Notes: generated from the sequence alone by a model not told the origin. DNA of 43,561 bases from an uncultured Oscillospiraceae bacterium (GCA_900552945.1 USBI01000009.1:1-43561), one strand, 5' to 3'; numbered from the stretch's first letter, positions 33,263 to 42,624 are shown. Made by a program: numbers and translations.

Positions 33263-34624
33263 TCAGTCGTCCGATTCATCCGTTTGTTCCGGCTCGGGTT
33301 CCGGAAGCTGGGCTTTTACTCGGGCGATCCGCCGGTCTTCCACCAACAGCACGGTAAACAGCACGCCGTTGATGGTGATGGAAATTTCTTCCGACGGGGC
33401 GGGAATCCGTTCCAGATGGTGGATGATCAGGCCGCTCAACGTATCGTATTCGTCATCCTCGTCTTCGGGGAAGTCCACGCCGAGCGCTTTGCTCAAGTCT
33501 TCCAAAGAAACGCCTCCGTCAAAGGTGAAGGTCCGGTCATCCAGTTTTACGATTTCATCGTCCTCTTCATCGTATTCATCCTGAATATTGCCGACGATTG
33601 CTTCCAACAGGTCTTCCATGGTCAGCAACCCGGCGGTTCCGCCGTATTCATCCACAACAACGGCAAGATGCGCCTTTTTTGTGGTGAACTGCTTGAACAG
33701 TTCCGGTAGTTTCGCGGAATCCGGTATGTACATAACCGGACGGAGAAAATTCTCAATGCTGAATTCATCGGACGATTCACAGGTGACCAGCACAAGAAGG
33801 TCTTTTACATAAACGGCGCCGACAATGTTGTCGATATCCTCATCGAAAACCGGGATACGGCTGTAACCTTCCTCTACCGACAGGCTGACCACATCGCTGA
33901 TGCTTGCTGTTTTGGGAACAGCGGCAATGTTGGTGCGGTGGGTCATAACATCCGCGGCGGTGGTGTCATCAAATTCAAAGATGTTGTTGATCATTTCCAC
34001 CTGAGCTGATTCGATGACGCCTTTTTCACTGCCTTCATCCATCATCATGCGGATTTCTTCTTCGGTGACATCAGCCGACTGCTTGGAAGGGTCTGCTCCC
34101 AACAGCTTGGCAACGGCTGTGGAAATTCCGCCAACAAGGAGCACGCCCGGGGTGAAAAGAATCATGAAAAAGCGGAAAAGCGGCGCGCAGATGAACGCGT
34201 AACGCTCCGGGTTGGAACAGCCCAAATAATAGGGAATGGTTCGGGAAATGATCAGCACACAGACCAAAACGACAAACAGAATAATGACTGCTGCCAGTAT
34301 TTTGGCGAGAAGAAGCGCGCCAAACGGAGCAAGCCATGCCGCGAACGGCTGTACAAGCAACGGGTAGAATCCCCAAAACGCAAGAATCGCCGAAAGGATG
34401 GCACAGGCAATCAGCCCGAATTCAGCGGTTCCTTTGAACCGTTTCGGGCGGCTGGTGATCCGCTGAACACGCAGCGCTTTTTTCTGCCCTTCGTCGCACA
34501 TTTTTTTCAGTTTGTTGTCGCTTAGGGCAATCATGGAGCTTTGGGCGACCGTAAAAAATGCCCCCAGCAGAATCAAACAAATTAACAGAATGGAAAAAAG
34601 CGGTATTTGACCGTCGGTATCCAT
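33263..34624 (-). CDS. CorC/HlyC-type hemolysin-family membrane protein with CBS domains
   Basis: A 453-residue protein of the CNNM/CorC family, implicated in divalent-cation transport or tolerance. A DUF21 membrane domain with about four segments occupies residues 10-190. A CBS pair at about 215-330 follows (DVMTHRTNIAAVP ... IPVFDEDIDNIVGAVYVKDLL; VVVDEYGGTAGLLTMEDLLEAIVGNIQDEYD). A C-terminal CorC_HlyC domain (about 355-435) and an acidic tail end it. The start at 34624 has GGAAGGAG upstream. It is monocistronic and head-on to replication. The old name hemolysin is not supported as a function. Confidence 0.93.
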   Translation of the reverse strand: MDTDGQIPLFSILLICLILLGAFFTVAQSSMIALSDNKLKKMCDEGQKKALRVQRITSRPKRFKGTAEFGLIACAILSAILAFWGFYPLLVQPFAAWLAPFGALLLAKILAAVIILFVVLVCVLIISRTIPYYLGCSNPERYAFICAPLFRFFMILFTPGVLLVGGISTAVAKLLGADPSKQSADVTEEEIRMMMDEGSEKGVIESAQVEMINNIFEFDDTTAADVMTHRTNIAAVPKTASISDVVSLSVEEGYSRIPVFDEDIDNIVGAVYVKDLLVLVTCESSDEFSIENFLRPVMYIPDSAKLPELFKQFTTKKAHLAVVVDEYGGTAGLLTMEDLLEAIVGNIQDEYDEEDDEIVKLDDRTFTFDGGVSLEDLSKALGVDFPEDEDDEYDTLSGLIIHHLERIPAPSEEISITINGVLFTVLLVEDRRIARVKAQLPEPEPEQTDESDD

Positions 34625-34763
34625 GTAAAAGAAAACTCCTTCCTGGCTTTTGTGCCGGTTACTTTCTTTCATTGCATTTACTTCTTATCATATAATAGCA
34701 CACAGCCTTTGTCAATTCGACAGAGAAAAAAGAATGTTTGTTTATAAAAAAGTCATGGATATA

Positions 34764-34772
34764 TGGTATAAT
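34764..34772 (+). promoter_or_regulatory. Extended -10 promoter for the TrmN6-like gene
   Basis: TGGTATAAT (34764-34772) matches the extended -10 TGnTATAAT. No good -35 is seen, as is common for this class. Confidence 0.5.
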
Positions 34773-34829
34773 AACACCAATACGGTCAGCAAAGAGAATG
34801 GCCGGTATCTTTTTGTAAGGAGATGGACG

Positions 34830-35561
34830 ATGGAAAGCCAGCAACAGGGGCATTTTGAGCAGCTTGGTGACGGTGTTTTTGTTTTCGTGAGCGATGAACA
34901 CCGGTTTGGAACCGACGCGTTTCTGCTCAGTGATTTTGCCGCGCCCCGCCGCAAAGATACGGTCTGTGATTTTGGGACCGGATGCGGTATTATACCGCTG
35001 TATTTATACAAAGAGTATTCTCCAAAGCATTGCATCGGCGTGGAAATCCAGCCGGAGGGCGCCCGCCAGTTTGAGAAAGGGATCGAGGCGTCCGGCGCGG
35101 GGGAGCGGCTGAGCGCACTGTGTGCCGATCTTTCCAACGCGCCCGAACTGCTTCAAAAGGGAACGTTTGACCTGGTGACCTGCAATCCGCCTTATAAAGC
35201 GGCCGGCGCGGGGATCAAAAGCGCCGGGGACGCGCAGCGGATCGCGCGGCACGAGATCTTCTGCACCATTGAAGACGTCTGTCGCAGTGCGGCGGCGCTC
35301 CTGCGGTTTGGCGGGAGGCTCTGCCTGTGCCAGCGTCCGGAACGGCTTGCGGATGTGATCGTCGCCATGCGGGCAAACGGCGTGGAGCCAAAGCGGCTGC
35401 GGTTCGTTTCCAAAAATCCGCAGGGCCGCCCATGGCTGGTGCTCGTGGAAGGAAAAAAGGGGAGCAAACCCTTTTTGCAGGTGGAACCCCCGCTGTTTTT
35501 AGAGGAAGGCGGGCGCTATTTTGGTTTGAAAAAGGAATTGTCGGGCGGGCAAAACGGTTGA
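34830..35561 (+). CDS. trmN6: TrmN6-like tRNA(Val) adenine-37 N6 methyltransferase
   Basis: A 243-residue class I SAM methyltransferase of the YfiC/YabB type. The SAM loop VCDFGTGCGIIPLYL is at about 48-62 and the catalytic CNPPYKA at about 118-124, marking N6-adenine chemistry; RHEIFCTIEDVCRSA is a typical family segment. ATG 34830 after AAGGAG is chosen over upstream frames. It lies 64 nt before rsmI, the same pair (yabB-yabC/rsmI) as in Bacillus. The exact tRNA target is inferred. Confidence 0.9.
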   Translation: MESQQQGHFEQLGDGVFVFVSDEHRFGTDAFLLSDFAAPRRKDTVCDFGTGCGIIPLYLYKEYSPKHCIGVEIQPEGARQFEKGIEASGAGERLSALCADLSNAPELLQKGTFDLVTCNPPYKAAGAGIKSAGDAQRIARHEIFCTIEDVCRSAAALLRFGGRLCLCQRPERLADVIVAMRANGVEPKRLRFVSKNPQGRPWLVLVEGKKGSKPFLQVEPPLFLEEGGRYFGLKKELSGGQNG

Positions 35562-35625
35562 TTGGGGCTGTTAAACGCAGTTAATCGCCCGTGTTTTGAC
35601 TGCCGATGTAAATGGAGTGAACAAA

Positions 35626-36465
35626 ATGTCCGGAACGTTATATGTAGTGGGTACGCCGATCGGCAATCTGGGGGATATGACCCCACGGCAGCTGGAAACG
35701 CTTGCCTCGGTGGATTTCATCGCCGCGGAGGATACCCGCGTGACCGTAAAGCTGCTCAATCATTTCGAGATCAAAAAACCGCTGGTGAGTTATTATGAAC
35801 ACAACCTGCGGGAACGGGGCGAGCAGATAGTTTCCCGTATTGAAGCAGGGGAAAACTGCGCTGTTGTTTCCGACGCCGGCATGCCCTGCATCAGCGACCC
35901 GGGGGAGGATTTAGTGCGGCTGTGCGCCGAACGGGGCATCCCAACTGTGGTGGTACCCGGCCCAAGCGCGGTAATTTCGGCGCTGTGCGTCAGCGGGCTT
36001 ATCACCTCCCGCTTTTGTTTTGAGGGATTCTTGAGCACCGCCAAAAAAAGCCGGCGGGAACATCTGGAAGCCATCAAAAACGAGCCGCGCACCATGATAT
36101 TCTACGAAGCGCCGCATAAATTGCAGAATACCCTGCAGGATTTGTTGGATGCTTTGGGCGACCGGAAGATATCGATTGCCCGGGAACTGACCAAGCTGCA
36201 CGAGGAGGTGCTGCGCTTTACCCTTTCGCAGGCGGTGGAGTATTATGCCAATACCCCTCCGCGCGGCGAATTCGTGCTGGTGGTGGAGGGCGCTTCCCAG
36301 CCGCAGGAACAGGCAATGACCCTTGCGGACGCGGTGGAACTGGCAAAACAGCTGGAGCAGGAAGGTCAGCGCCCGGCGGATGCCGCAAAAGCAGCCGCGA
36401 AACAGAGCGGGTTTAAAAAAAGCGAGATTTATCAGGGGCTTTTGCGGGAAAAGCAGGAAGGATAA
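35626..36465 (+). CDS. rsmI: 16S rRNA (cytidine-1402 2'-O) methyltransferase RsmI
   Basis: A 279-residue tetrapyrrole-methylase-fold enzyme that 2'-O-methylates C1402 of 16S rRNA. It starts MSGTLYVVGTPIGNLGDMTPRQLETL; AAEDTR, SDAGMPCISDPG and VPGPSAVISAL are the family motifs, and EAPHKL and ARELTKLHEE follow. A short Ala/Gln-rich tail ends with the RsmI C-terminal domain pattern KKSEIYQGLL. ATG 35626 with GGAGTGA upstream is chosen. It is the second gene after trmN6. Confidence 0.96.
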   Translation: MSGTLYVVGTPIGNLGDMTPRQLETLASVDFIAAEDTRVTVKLLNHFEIKKPLVSYYEHNLRERGEQIVSRIEAGENCAVVSDAGMPCISDPGEDLVRLCAERGIPTVVVPGPSAVISALCVSGLITSRFCFEGFLSTAKKSRREHLEAIKNEPRTMIFYEAPHKLQNTLQDLLDALGDRKISIARELTKLHEEVLRFTLSQAVEYYANTPPRGEFVLVVEGASQPQEQAMTLADAVELAKQLEQEGQRPADAAKAAAKQSGFKKSEIYQGLLREKQEG

Positions 36466-36532
36466 TTCGCCCGCGCTTTTTGGCTGACAATCTTGTCCCA
36501 TAACTGAGTTTGGGCAGTGAGATTGGTTTATA

Positions 36533-36566
36533 TAAAAAAATCAGGCGCTTTCAAAGCGCCTGATTT
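36533..36566 (-). terminator. Terminator after the mazF-like gene
   Basis: AAATCAGGCGCTTT and AAAGCGCCTGATTT pair. On the minus strand they are followed by TTTTATA, a T tract for the gene ending at 36602. Confidence 0.85.
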
Positions 36567-36601
36567 GAAGATTACATATCGTTGAACGTCCGGCTTGCGG
36601 C

Positions 36602-36970
36602 TTATGTAGCGCTGCCGCGGCCGTCGGTGGGCAGACCGAAACTGATGGAAAGCGCGCTGTTGATTCGGTTCATCAGCGCCGGTTCCACTTCACCCATTCG
36701 TTCTTTTAACCGCCGTTTGTCGATGGTGCGGATCTGTTCGAGTAAGACAACTGAGTTTTTAGACAGGCCGGACCGCGCGGCGTCGATTTCGATATGGGTG
36801 GGCAGTTTTGCTTTATCGCGCTGGCTGGTGATCGCCGCGGCGATCACGGTGGGGCTGTAACGGTTGCCAACGTCGTTTTGTACGATCAGCACAGGGCGGA
36901 CGCCGCCCTGCTCGGAACCCACGACCGGGCTCAGGTCTGCGTAATAAATTTCTCCCCTTTTGATCTGCAC
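36602..36970 (-). CDS. MazF/EndoA-type endoribonuclease toxin
   Basis: A 122-residue PemK/MazF-fold mRNA interferase. The signature [33 protein letters not shown] at the start holds the catalytic Arg; AAAITSQ with the conserved Thr follows at about 46-51, then PTHIEI and RTIDKRRL. The start is GTG 36970 after AAGGAGAG. No antitoxin gene of the EndoAI/MazE type is seen next to it on either strand: the 209 bp upstream to the lipoprotein gene holds only a short frame that overlaps the toxin. It is probably the chromosomal EndoA type with a distant antitoxin. Confidence 0.92.
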   Translation of the reverse strand: MQIKRGEIYYADLSPVVGSEQGGVRPVLIVQNDVGNRYSPTVIAAAITSQRDKAKLPTHIEIDAARSGLSKNSVVLLEQIRTIDKRRLKERMGEVEPALMNRINSALSISFGLPTDGRGSAT

Positions 36971-37179
36971 GGGAATTCACTCTCCTTGAACTTGTGCTGC
37001 GTTTGCAGTGAATCAAATTCTGACTTCATTGTTAGTCTGCACCGTTTCCGGAGGATTTAATCAGAAACGCGGCGCCTGAAGCAAGAAAATGAGATGGTCT
37101 TCCTGCCTGATACCATTGTATGTCGAAACAACGCAAAACGTACCGGTTATCATGCGCCGGTTTGAAAGGAGCATAAAAA

Positions 37180-37758
37180 TTGAAAAGGATCCAATTGAAA
37201 CGAGTGATTGGCGCCGCGCTGATCGGTGCAGTGCTGTTTTGTTTTTCGGGCTGTTATTCTGACCCGGGAGAGCCTTATGATTTGGAAGAAGCCACCGAAT
37301 TGGTCAAACAGACAGAAACCTGTGTATATGAATTGTTGTACACCAATATCGGGGAAGAGGAAAGTTTGGTTCAGTTTGATAAAACCTACCGCAGTTACAG
37401 CCGTTCTCTGTTCCGCACGTTTACCGATATGGGCCATTTTAATGAAGATGGAAGCTTTACCATCACGGAAGACGACTGGTTTTACCCATTGATTTTCCAT
37501 GAAGGTTTTGAAGTGGTTTCGGCTTATGTTCAACCCTGTCCGGGCGGTGAACAGCTGACGGTGACCGAGCAGTACACAGGCGGGGACAAACCGCTTCTGG
37601 AGGGTTTTAAACGGGTCACGGTCTATGAAAAAACCGCGCAGGGGGAATGGAAGTTCCGCGAGTTCGGCGGAAATGTCGGAATTTATAAGGAAGGGTTGAC
37701 GTGGGATTACCTTCCGTTGGGGGATGACCTTCCTCAAACGACGGAAGAAAACGGATGA
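37180..37758 (+). CDS. Putative lipoprotein, function unknown
   Basis: 192 residues. The N-terminal basic stretch MKRIQLKRV and hydrophobic core are followed by CFSGCYS, a plausible lipobox with Cys25. The mature part is acidic, about 165 residues, with Tyr and Phe patterns such as FRTFTDMGHFNEDGSF and DDWFYPLIF, and not recognised. Translation starts at TTG 37180, supported by GAAAGGAGC 8 nt upstream. A terminator follows, so it is monocistronic. The gene is divergent from the mazF-like gene. Confidence 0.8.
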   Translation: MKRIQLKRVIGAALIGAVLFCFSGCYSDPGEPYDLEEATELVKQTETCVYELLYTNIGEEESLVQFDKTYRSYSRSLFRTFTDMGHFNEDGSFTITEDDWFYPLIFHEGFEVVSAYVQPCPGGEQLTVTEQYTGGDKPLLEGFKRVTVYEKTAQGEWKFREFGGNVGIYKEGLTWDYLPLGDDLPQTTEENG

Positions 37759-37787
37759 AAAGCGGCCTCAGACTGTTAAAGAGACCG

Positions 37788-37818
37788 AAAAAGGCACAGC
37801 GTTTGCTGTGCCTTTTTG
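37788..37818 (+). terminator. Terminator after the lipoprotein gene
   Basis: AAAAAGGCACAGC and GCTGTGCCTTTTT pair around GTTT. Confidence 0.92.
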
Positions 37819-37898
37819 TTTTTGCGGTATATAAAAAGCGTTCTCTTGTCATCGTTGAAAGACCGGGGCTTTTGCTGTAAAAATGGTTCAAAAACAAA

Positions 37899-37931
37899 GA
37901 AAAAACAGGCGAGCCGTTTCATTGGCCCGCC
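37899..37931 (-). terminator. Terminator after the GH13 gene
   Basis: On the minus strand, GGCGGGCC pairs with GGCTCGCC (one G-U) around 8 nt, then TGTTTTTTC. It lies 10 nt past the stop at 37941. Confidence 0.8.
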
Positions 37932-37940
37932 CGATGGAGA

Positions 37941-39791
37941 TTATTTGGTTAAAATAGCATAGCCGTACGGCTTCAAACGCAGGATTCCCGCGTAAACTTC
38001 GCCCATGACCGGGGTAAAGGAAGCATAGGCCGGGTCGAGCGGGAGGCTTATCTCCGCGTCCAGCGTGTTGATGACCGCAAGGAAACTATGCGTTCCGTCG
38101 GTGCGCAGAACGGCAAGGGTGTCTGCCGGCGTTTCGGGGAATTCCAGAGTTCCTTCTTTCAGAGCGGGTGAGTCGGCCCGAATTTTTCCGAGCTGTTTTG
38201 CAAATTCCATCAGCTCTTCATCCTGCTGCCCCCATGGGTAACAGCCGCGGTTGAATGGGTCGGTATAGCCTTGCATGCCGGCTTCATCCCCGTAATAAAT
38301 GCAGGGGATGCCAGGAAGTGAGTACTGAAGCACCATGGCGAGTTTCAGCCGTTTGACGCCGGTTTTGTACTGCTCCGGGGAAAGCGGGTGCATCGCCTGC
38401 CAGAGCCGGTCTTTGCCGTTTCCATCTTCGCCCGCCAGCATGGTGATGGCGCGCGCGGTGTCGTGGGTGGAGATGGAATTCATCGCCGTGTGAAGCGCCG
38501 GAAGCGGGTAGTGTTCGCAGATGGTGAGGATGCGTTCCATAAATTCATCCCGGTTGCCGTACCGCACAAAGCGGAGAATCGCGTCCTTGAACGGGTAGTT
38601 CATGACCGAGTCGAGCTCATCCCCCAGAAAATACCGGCGGCGGACCCCGTAGCTGATTTTGTTACTCGCGTCTTCCCAAACCTCGCCGATGAGCAGTTTG
38701 TCTTCGCCGTGGCGTCTGACCGCTTTGCGCAATTGGACGATGAATTCATCCGGCAGTTCATCGGCAACATCCAGCCGGAAGCCGGAAGCGCCGCGCTCCA
38801 TCCAGTAGTCGATCACGCCGCCCTCTCCGCAGATGAATTGAGTGTAGGACGGTTCCAGTTCGTTGACGGCGGGCAGGGTATCGATCCCCCACCAGCTGGC
38901 GTAACGGTCCGGCCAGTGCTGGAAGGAGTACCAGTTAAAATACTCGCTTTGGGTGGAGTTTGCCGCGCCGGTTGAGGGATAACGGCTTTCCGCGTTGAAA
39001 TAGATGCTGTCACTGCCGGTGTGGCTGAACACACCGTCGAGAATTACGCGGATGCCGAGTTTTTTCGCGTCCCGGCAAAGGGCGACAAAATCTTCCTCGG
39101 TGCCGAGCAGCGGGTCGATTTTTTTATAATCCGCTGTATTATAGCGGTGGTTGGAGTGCGCTTCAAAGATGGGGTTTAAATAAATGGCCGTGATGCCGAA
39201 TTCTTTTAAATAGGGGAGTTTTAAGCGGATGCCTTCCAGATCCCCGCAGAAATAGTCGTTGTTGGTGATGCGGCCGCGCTCATCCGGCAGAAAGTGCGGT
39301 GTTGCGCCCCAATCGGTCCGCAGAAGGCGGTCGGCTGGAACATCTTCATGCTCTTTGCCGCTGCGGAAGAAACGGTCTGGGAAGATCTGATAAAACAGGC
39401 CGCCGGTAAATCCTTCCGGCGCGCGGAAGGTCTCGCTGTAAACGGTGAGCTGGAAGCTGCCGCCCGCGTTCTGGTCGCCGGTCATGTAACCGCAGCCGTT
39501 TTCAAACGCGCGGATGTACTGGGTGCCGCGTTCGGTCAATAGTTTGAAGTAGTAAAAAAAGGTCCCTGTTTCTTCCGGCGTATAAATCACCCGGAACGAG
39601 TTAAACGAAGCTGTTGTGTTTTCATAGGCCATGGGGACAACCTGGTCCGCTATGCCGTTGTTGACAATCAGCTGCGCTTCGTTAATATACAGATCCGGCG
39701 GGGTCGTGATGCGGAAACGCACCCGGCTGCCGCGAACCGCCGCGCCAAAAGGGGTTTTATAGAAGCTGTCCCTGCACTGGTACTGCATCAT
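37941..39791 (-). CDS. GH13 alpha-glucan hydrolase (neopullulanase/cyclomaltodextrinase-like)
   Basis: A 616-residue glycoside hydrolase. A beta-rich N-domain of about 125 residues precedes the catalytic barrel (GGLFYQIFPDRFFRSG). The nucleophile Asp is in GFRLDVADELP, the acid Glu in LIGEVWED, the third Asp in STHDTARAI, and region I is VILDGVFSHTG. A C-terminal beta domain ends it. There is no signal peptide, so it is intracellular and likely trims maltodextrins or glycogen branches. It ends the pair with glgP upstream, separated by a terminator. Start MMQYQ; either of two adjacent ATGs could be used. Confidence 0.9.
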   Translation of the reverse strand: MMQYQCRDSFYKTPFGAAVRGSRVRFRITTPPDLYINEAQLIVNNGIADQVVPMAYENTTASFNSFRVIYTPEETGTFFYYFKLLTERGTQYIRAFENGCGYMTGDQNAGGSFQLTVYSETFRAPEGFTGGLFYQIFPDRFFRSGKEHEDVPADRLLRTDWGATPHFLPDERGRITNNDYFCGDLEGIRLKLPYLKEFGITAIYLNPIFEAHSNHRYNTADYKKIDPLLGTEEDFVALCRDAKKLGIRVILDGVFSHTGSDSIYFNAESRYPSTGAANSTQSEYFNWYSFQHWPDRYASWWGIDTLPAVNELEPSYTQFICGEGGVIDYWMERGASGFRLDVADELPDEFIVQLRKAVRRHGEDKLLIGEVWEDASNKISYGVRRRYFLGDELDSVMNYPFKDAILRFVRYGNRDEFMERILTICEHYPLPALHTAMNSISTHDTARAITMLAGEDGNGKDRLWQAMHPLSPEQYKTGVKRLKLAMVLQYSLPGIPCIYYGDEAGMQGYTDPFNRGCYPWGQQDEELMEFAKQLGKIRADSPALKEGTLEFPETPADTLAVLRTDGTHSFLAVINTLDAEISLPLDPAYASFTPVMGEVYAGILRLKPYGYAILTK

Positions 39792-39843
39792 GTTGCTTCA
39801 GTTTTCCTTTCTGTTCTGATTTTTTCGGTGGAAACCGAATATG

Positions 39844-39877
39844 AAAACCCCCGTTCTGCATGGCAGGACGGGGGTTT
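39844..39877 (-). terminator. Terminator after glgP
   Basis: On the minus strand, AAACCCCCGTCCTGC pairs with GCAGAACGGGGGTTT around CAT, followed by TTTTCAT. It separates glgP from the GH13 gene. Confidence 0.85.
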
Positions 39878-39887
39878 GGTTTAAAAG

Positions 39888-42293
39888 TTATCGATTTGTT
39901 TCGTCCAGATGCCAGATATTGTGCGCGTATTCATGGATCGCACGGTCGGCGGAGAAGATCCCCGCGCCGGCAATGTTCATCAAAGACATATTCGAGAATT
40001 TCATCGGGTCGCGGTAGATCTCACTGATCTTCTGCTGAGCCGCGCGGTAGCTGTCAAAATCAGCGAGCGCCATGTAGGTGTCGTTGTTTCTGAGCTGATT
40101 CGCGATCTCGTCAAACCGCACGCCGCCGATGCCGTTTGTCAGCATATCGATTGCTTTGCGGATGTTCTCGTTGGACTGGTAGTACTGCTGCGGATGGTAG
40201 CCCCTTGCTTTGAGCTCTGCGACCTCATCCGCCGTCATACCGAAGTTGACGATGTTTTCGTCGCCCACCGCTTCGCCGATTTCGATGTTCGCGCCGTCTT
40301 TGGTGCCCAGTGTAATAGCGCCGTTGAGCATCAGTTTCATGTTGCCGGTACCGGAAGCCTCCGTACCTGCAAGAGAGATCTGCTCGCTCACTTCACTTGC
40401 GGGCATCAGCAATTCGGAAAGGGTGACACGGTAGTCCTCCAGGAAGACGACCTGCAGTTTTTCGCGGATTTTCGGGTCACTGTCGATTGTCTTTGCCAGC
40501 GTGCAGATCAGTTTGATGATCTGTTTGGCGAGGTAATAGCCCGGTGCCGCTTTCGCGCCGAAAATGTAGGTTTTCGGAACAAAATCCATATTTGGATTTT
40601 CCAGAAGCAGGCGGTAATCGGTCATGATGTTGAGCGCGTTCAAATGCTGGCGCTTATACTCATGCAAACGTTTGACCTGAACATCGAAAATGGAATCCGG
40701 GTCGATGACAATTCCGTTTGCTTTTTTCACGTATTCCGCTAACCGCACCTTGTTCTCCCGTTTGACTTTCGCCAGTTCGGTGAGGAAGGTTTTGTTGTTC
40801 GCGTATTTCTTGATTTTGGAAAGTTCCGCCCCGTCGGTGAGGAAGCCGTCGCCAATATGCTCTTTGAGCAGTTTGGTGAGCCCCGGATTGGACTGGTACA
40901 GCCAGCGGCGGTAAGCGATGCCGTTGGTGACGTTGGTGAATTTATGCGGCATCATGCAGTAGAAATCGTGAAAGACATCGTCTTTAAGAATCTGCGAATG
41001 CAGCTTGGAAACACCGTTGACGCTGTGGGACCCCACAATGCACAGATGCGCCATCCGCACCTGATGGTTGGCAATGATGGCCAGCTGATTGACCTTGTCG
41101 CTGTTGCCGTAGTAGTCGTAAACGTCTTTGGAGAAGCGGTTGTTGATTTCGGTGATGATCTGGTAAATACGCGGGAGCAGCATTTTGAACATGGATTCGT
41201 TCCAGCACTCCAGCGCTTCGCTCATGACCGTGTGGTTGGTGTAAGCAAAGGTGCGGGTGGTAATATCCCACGCCTTTTCCCAGCTGTAACCGCACTCGTC
41301 CAGAAGCAGGCGCATCAGTTCGGGGATGGCAAGGGTCGGGTGGGTGTCATTGATGTGGATGGCGACCTTGTCGGCAAGATTTTCCAGCGTGCCGTAGGTA
41401 GCCATGTGCCGGGTGATAATGTCGTTGATGGAAGCGGAGCAGAGGAAGTACTGCTGGCGCAGGCGCAGCAGCTTGCCTTCTACATGGTTGTCGTTCGGGT
41501 ACAGGACTTTGGAAATAGCCTGTGCCATGGCGCTTTGGCCGAGGGCGTTGACGTAGTCGCCGTTGTTGAATTTTTCCATGTCGAACGCCGGGCTCTGGGC
41601 GCGCCAGAGACGTAGCTGAGAAGTGCCTTTTCCGCCGAAACCGGAAACGTACATATCATACGGAATGGCCTGCACCGTATCGTAATTTTTGTAGTTGACA
41701 TAGTGATAGCCGTCTTCCCAGCGCTCTTCGATCTCGCCGCCGAAGTGGACTTCGACCGCGCGATCCGGTACCCGGTGGAGCCAGATGCCGCCGCCCGGCA
41801 GCCAGTTGTCCGGCAGCTCGTTCTGCCAGCCTTCAATGATCTTCTGCTTGAAGATGCCGAATTCATAGCAGATGGAATAGCCGGTCGCCGGATAGCCGGT
41901 GGTCGCCAGCGAATCCAGGTAGCAGGCAGCCAGCCGCCCGAGACCGCCGTTGCCGAGGCCCGCGTCCGGTTCGTAGTCATACAGGTCTTCCAGCGTGACG
42001 TGATAGGGCTTGAGCGCCTCTTCCGCCACATCCACAAGGCCCAGATTGTACAGCGTGGTCTTGAGGGAACGTCCCATCAAAAACTCCATGCTGAGGTAGT
42101 AAACGCGCTTTCTTCCTTCGGAATTCGCTTTGGATATGAAATGGGTGTAATTTTCTTTTGCCAGATTGCTGACAAACATGGCGACTGCCTGGTAAATGTC
42201 TTTGTTTTCCGCCATGTTTTCGGCGATCCCGATCACATTGGTCAGGTTGTCTTTGATCCTTTCACGAAACTGCGCCGCGGTAAGCTGCTGCAT
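39888..42293 (-). CDS. glgP: Glycogen/maltodextrin phosphorylase
   Basis: An 801-residue GT35 phosphorylase releasing glucose 1-phosphate from alpha-1,4-glucans. The pyridoxal-phosphate lysine is in GTGNMKLMLNGA (about residue 645); other marks are NGGLGRLAACYLDSLAT near 115, HINDTHPTLAIPEL, VTNGIAYRRWLYQSNPGL and VKRLHEYKRQ. Length is typical. The ATG follows GAGAGGAG. Promoter at 42439-42467; the 138-nt leader has GC-rich dyads. With the GH13 enzyme it forms a glycogen-use pair. Confidence 0.98.
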   Translation of the reverse strand: MQQLTAAQFRERIKDNLTNVIGIAENMAENKDIYQAVAMFVSNLAKENYTHFISKANSEGRKRVYYLSMEFLMGRSLKTTLYNLGLVDVAEEALKPYHVTLEDLYDYEPDAGLGNGGLGRLAACYLDSLATTGYPATGYSICYEFGIFKQKIIEGWQNELPDNWLPGGGIWLHRVPDRAVEVHFGGEIEERWEDGYHYVNYKNYDTVQAIPYDMYVSGFGGKGTSQLRLWRAQSPAFDMEKFNNGDYVNALGQSAMAQAISKVLYPNDNHVEGKLLRLRQQYFLCSASINDIITRHMATYGTLENLADKVAIHINDTHPTLAIPELMRLLLDECGYSWEKAWDITTRTFAYTNHTVMSEALECWNESMFKMLLPRIYQIITEINNRFSKDVYDYYGNSDKVNQLAIIANHQVRMAHLCIVGSHSVNGVSKLHSQILKDDVFHDFYCMMPHKFTNVTNGIAYRRWLYQSNPGLTKLLKEHIGDGFLTDGAELSKIKKYANNKTFLTELAKVKRENKVRLAEYVKKANGIVIDPDSIFDVQVKRLHEYKRQHLNALNIMTDYRLLLENPNMDFVPKTYIFGAKAAPGYYLAKQIIKLICTLAKTIDSDPKIREKLQVVFLEDYRVTLSELLMPASEVSEQISLAGTEASGTGNMKLMLNGAITLGTKDGANIEIGEAVGDENIVNFGMTADEVAELKARGYHPQQYYQSNENIRKAIDMLTNGIGGVRFDEIANQLRNNDTYMALADFDSYRAAQQKISEIYRDPMKFSNMSLMNIAGAGIFSADRAIHEYAHNIWHLDETNR

Positions 42294-42438
42294 TTGATCG
42301 ACTCCTCTCTATTATTCGGATACAACGCCGCGCCCAAAGGGCCGGCCGGGAAAACAGGTATCGTCCGACCGGCGCAAAACAGCCGGCGGGACCTTTCCGG
42401 GAAGAATTTCCCGGGTCGAAATAAAGAACACTGATATT

Positions 42439-42467
42439 ATTATATAGGAAGAGAATGGATTTTTCAA
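42439..42467 (-). promoter_or_regulatory. glgP promoter
   Basis: On the minus strand, TTGAAA (42462-42467), a 17-nt spacer and TATAAT (42439-42444). It is back to back with the aminotransferase promoter. Confidence 0.8.
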
Positions 42468-42526
42468 CGAGAATTGGTAGAATCGACATAATTCCCTGCA
42501 GGAGCCAAAAATCTTCTTCACATTTG

Positions 42527-42555
42527 TTGAAAATCGGGGTGGATGTTGCTATAAT
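42527..42555 (+). promoter_or_regulatory. Promoter of the branched-chain aminotransferase gene
   Basis: TTGAAA (42527-42532), a 17-nt spacer and TATAAT (42550-42555) with an extended TGC. The leader has a dyad GTTCCG/CGGAAC (42573-42590) inside GTAC/GTAC. Confidence 0.8.
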
Positions 42556-42624
42556 GATTTCAGTTGTACTGTGTTCCGCCAGTACGGAACCGGTACGTTA
42601 TTTTTATAAGGAAGTGCTGAACCG

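Noticed and set aside
42406..42415. Possible Noc-binding site (ATTTCCCGGG)
   Set aside because: Only the first 10 of 14 bases of the Bacillus NBS match; the right arm diverges (TCGA), and the bases are better explained by a leader hairpin dyad.
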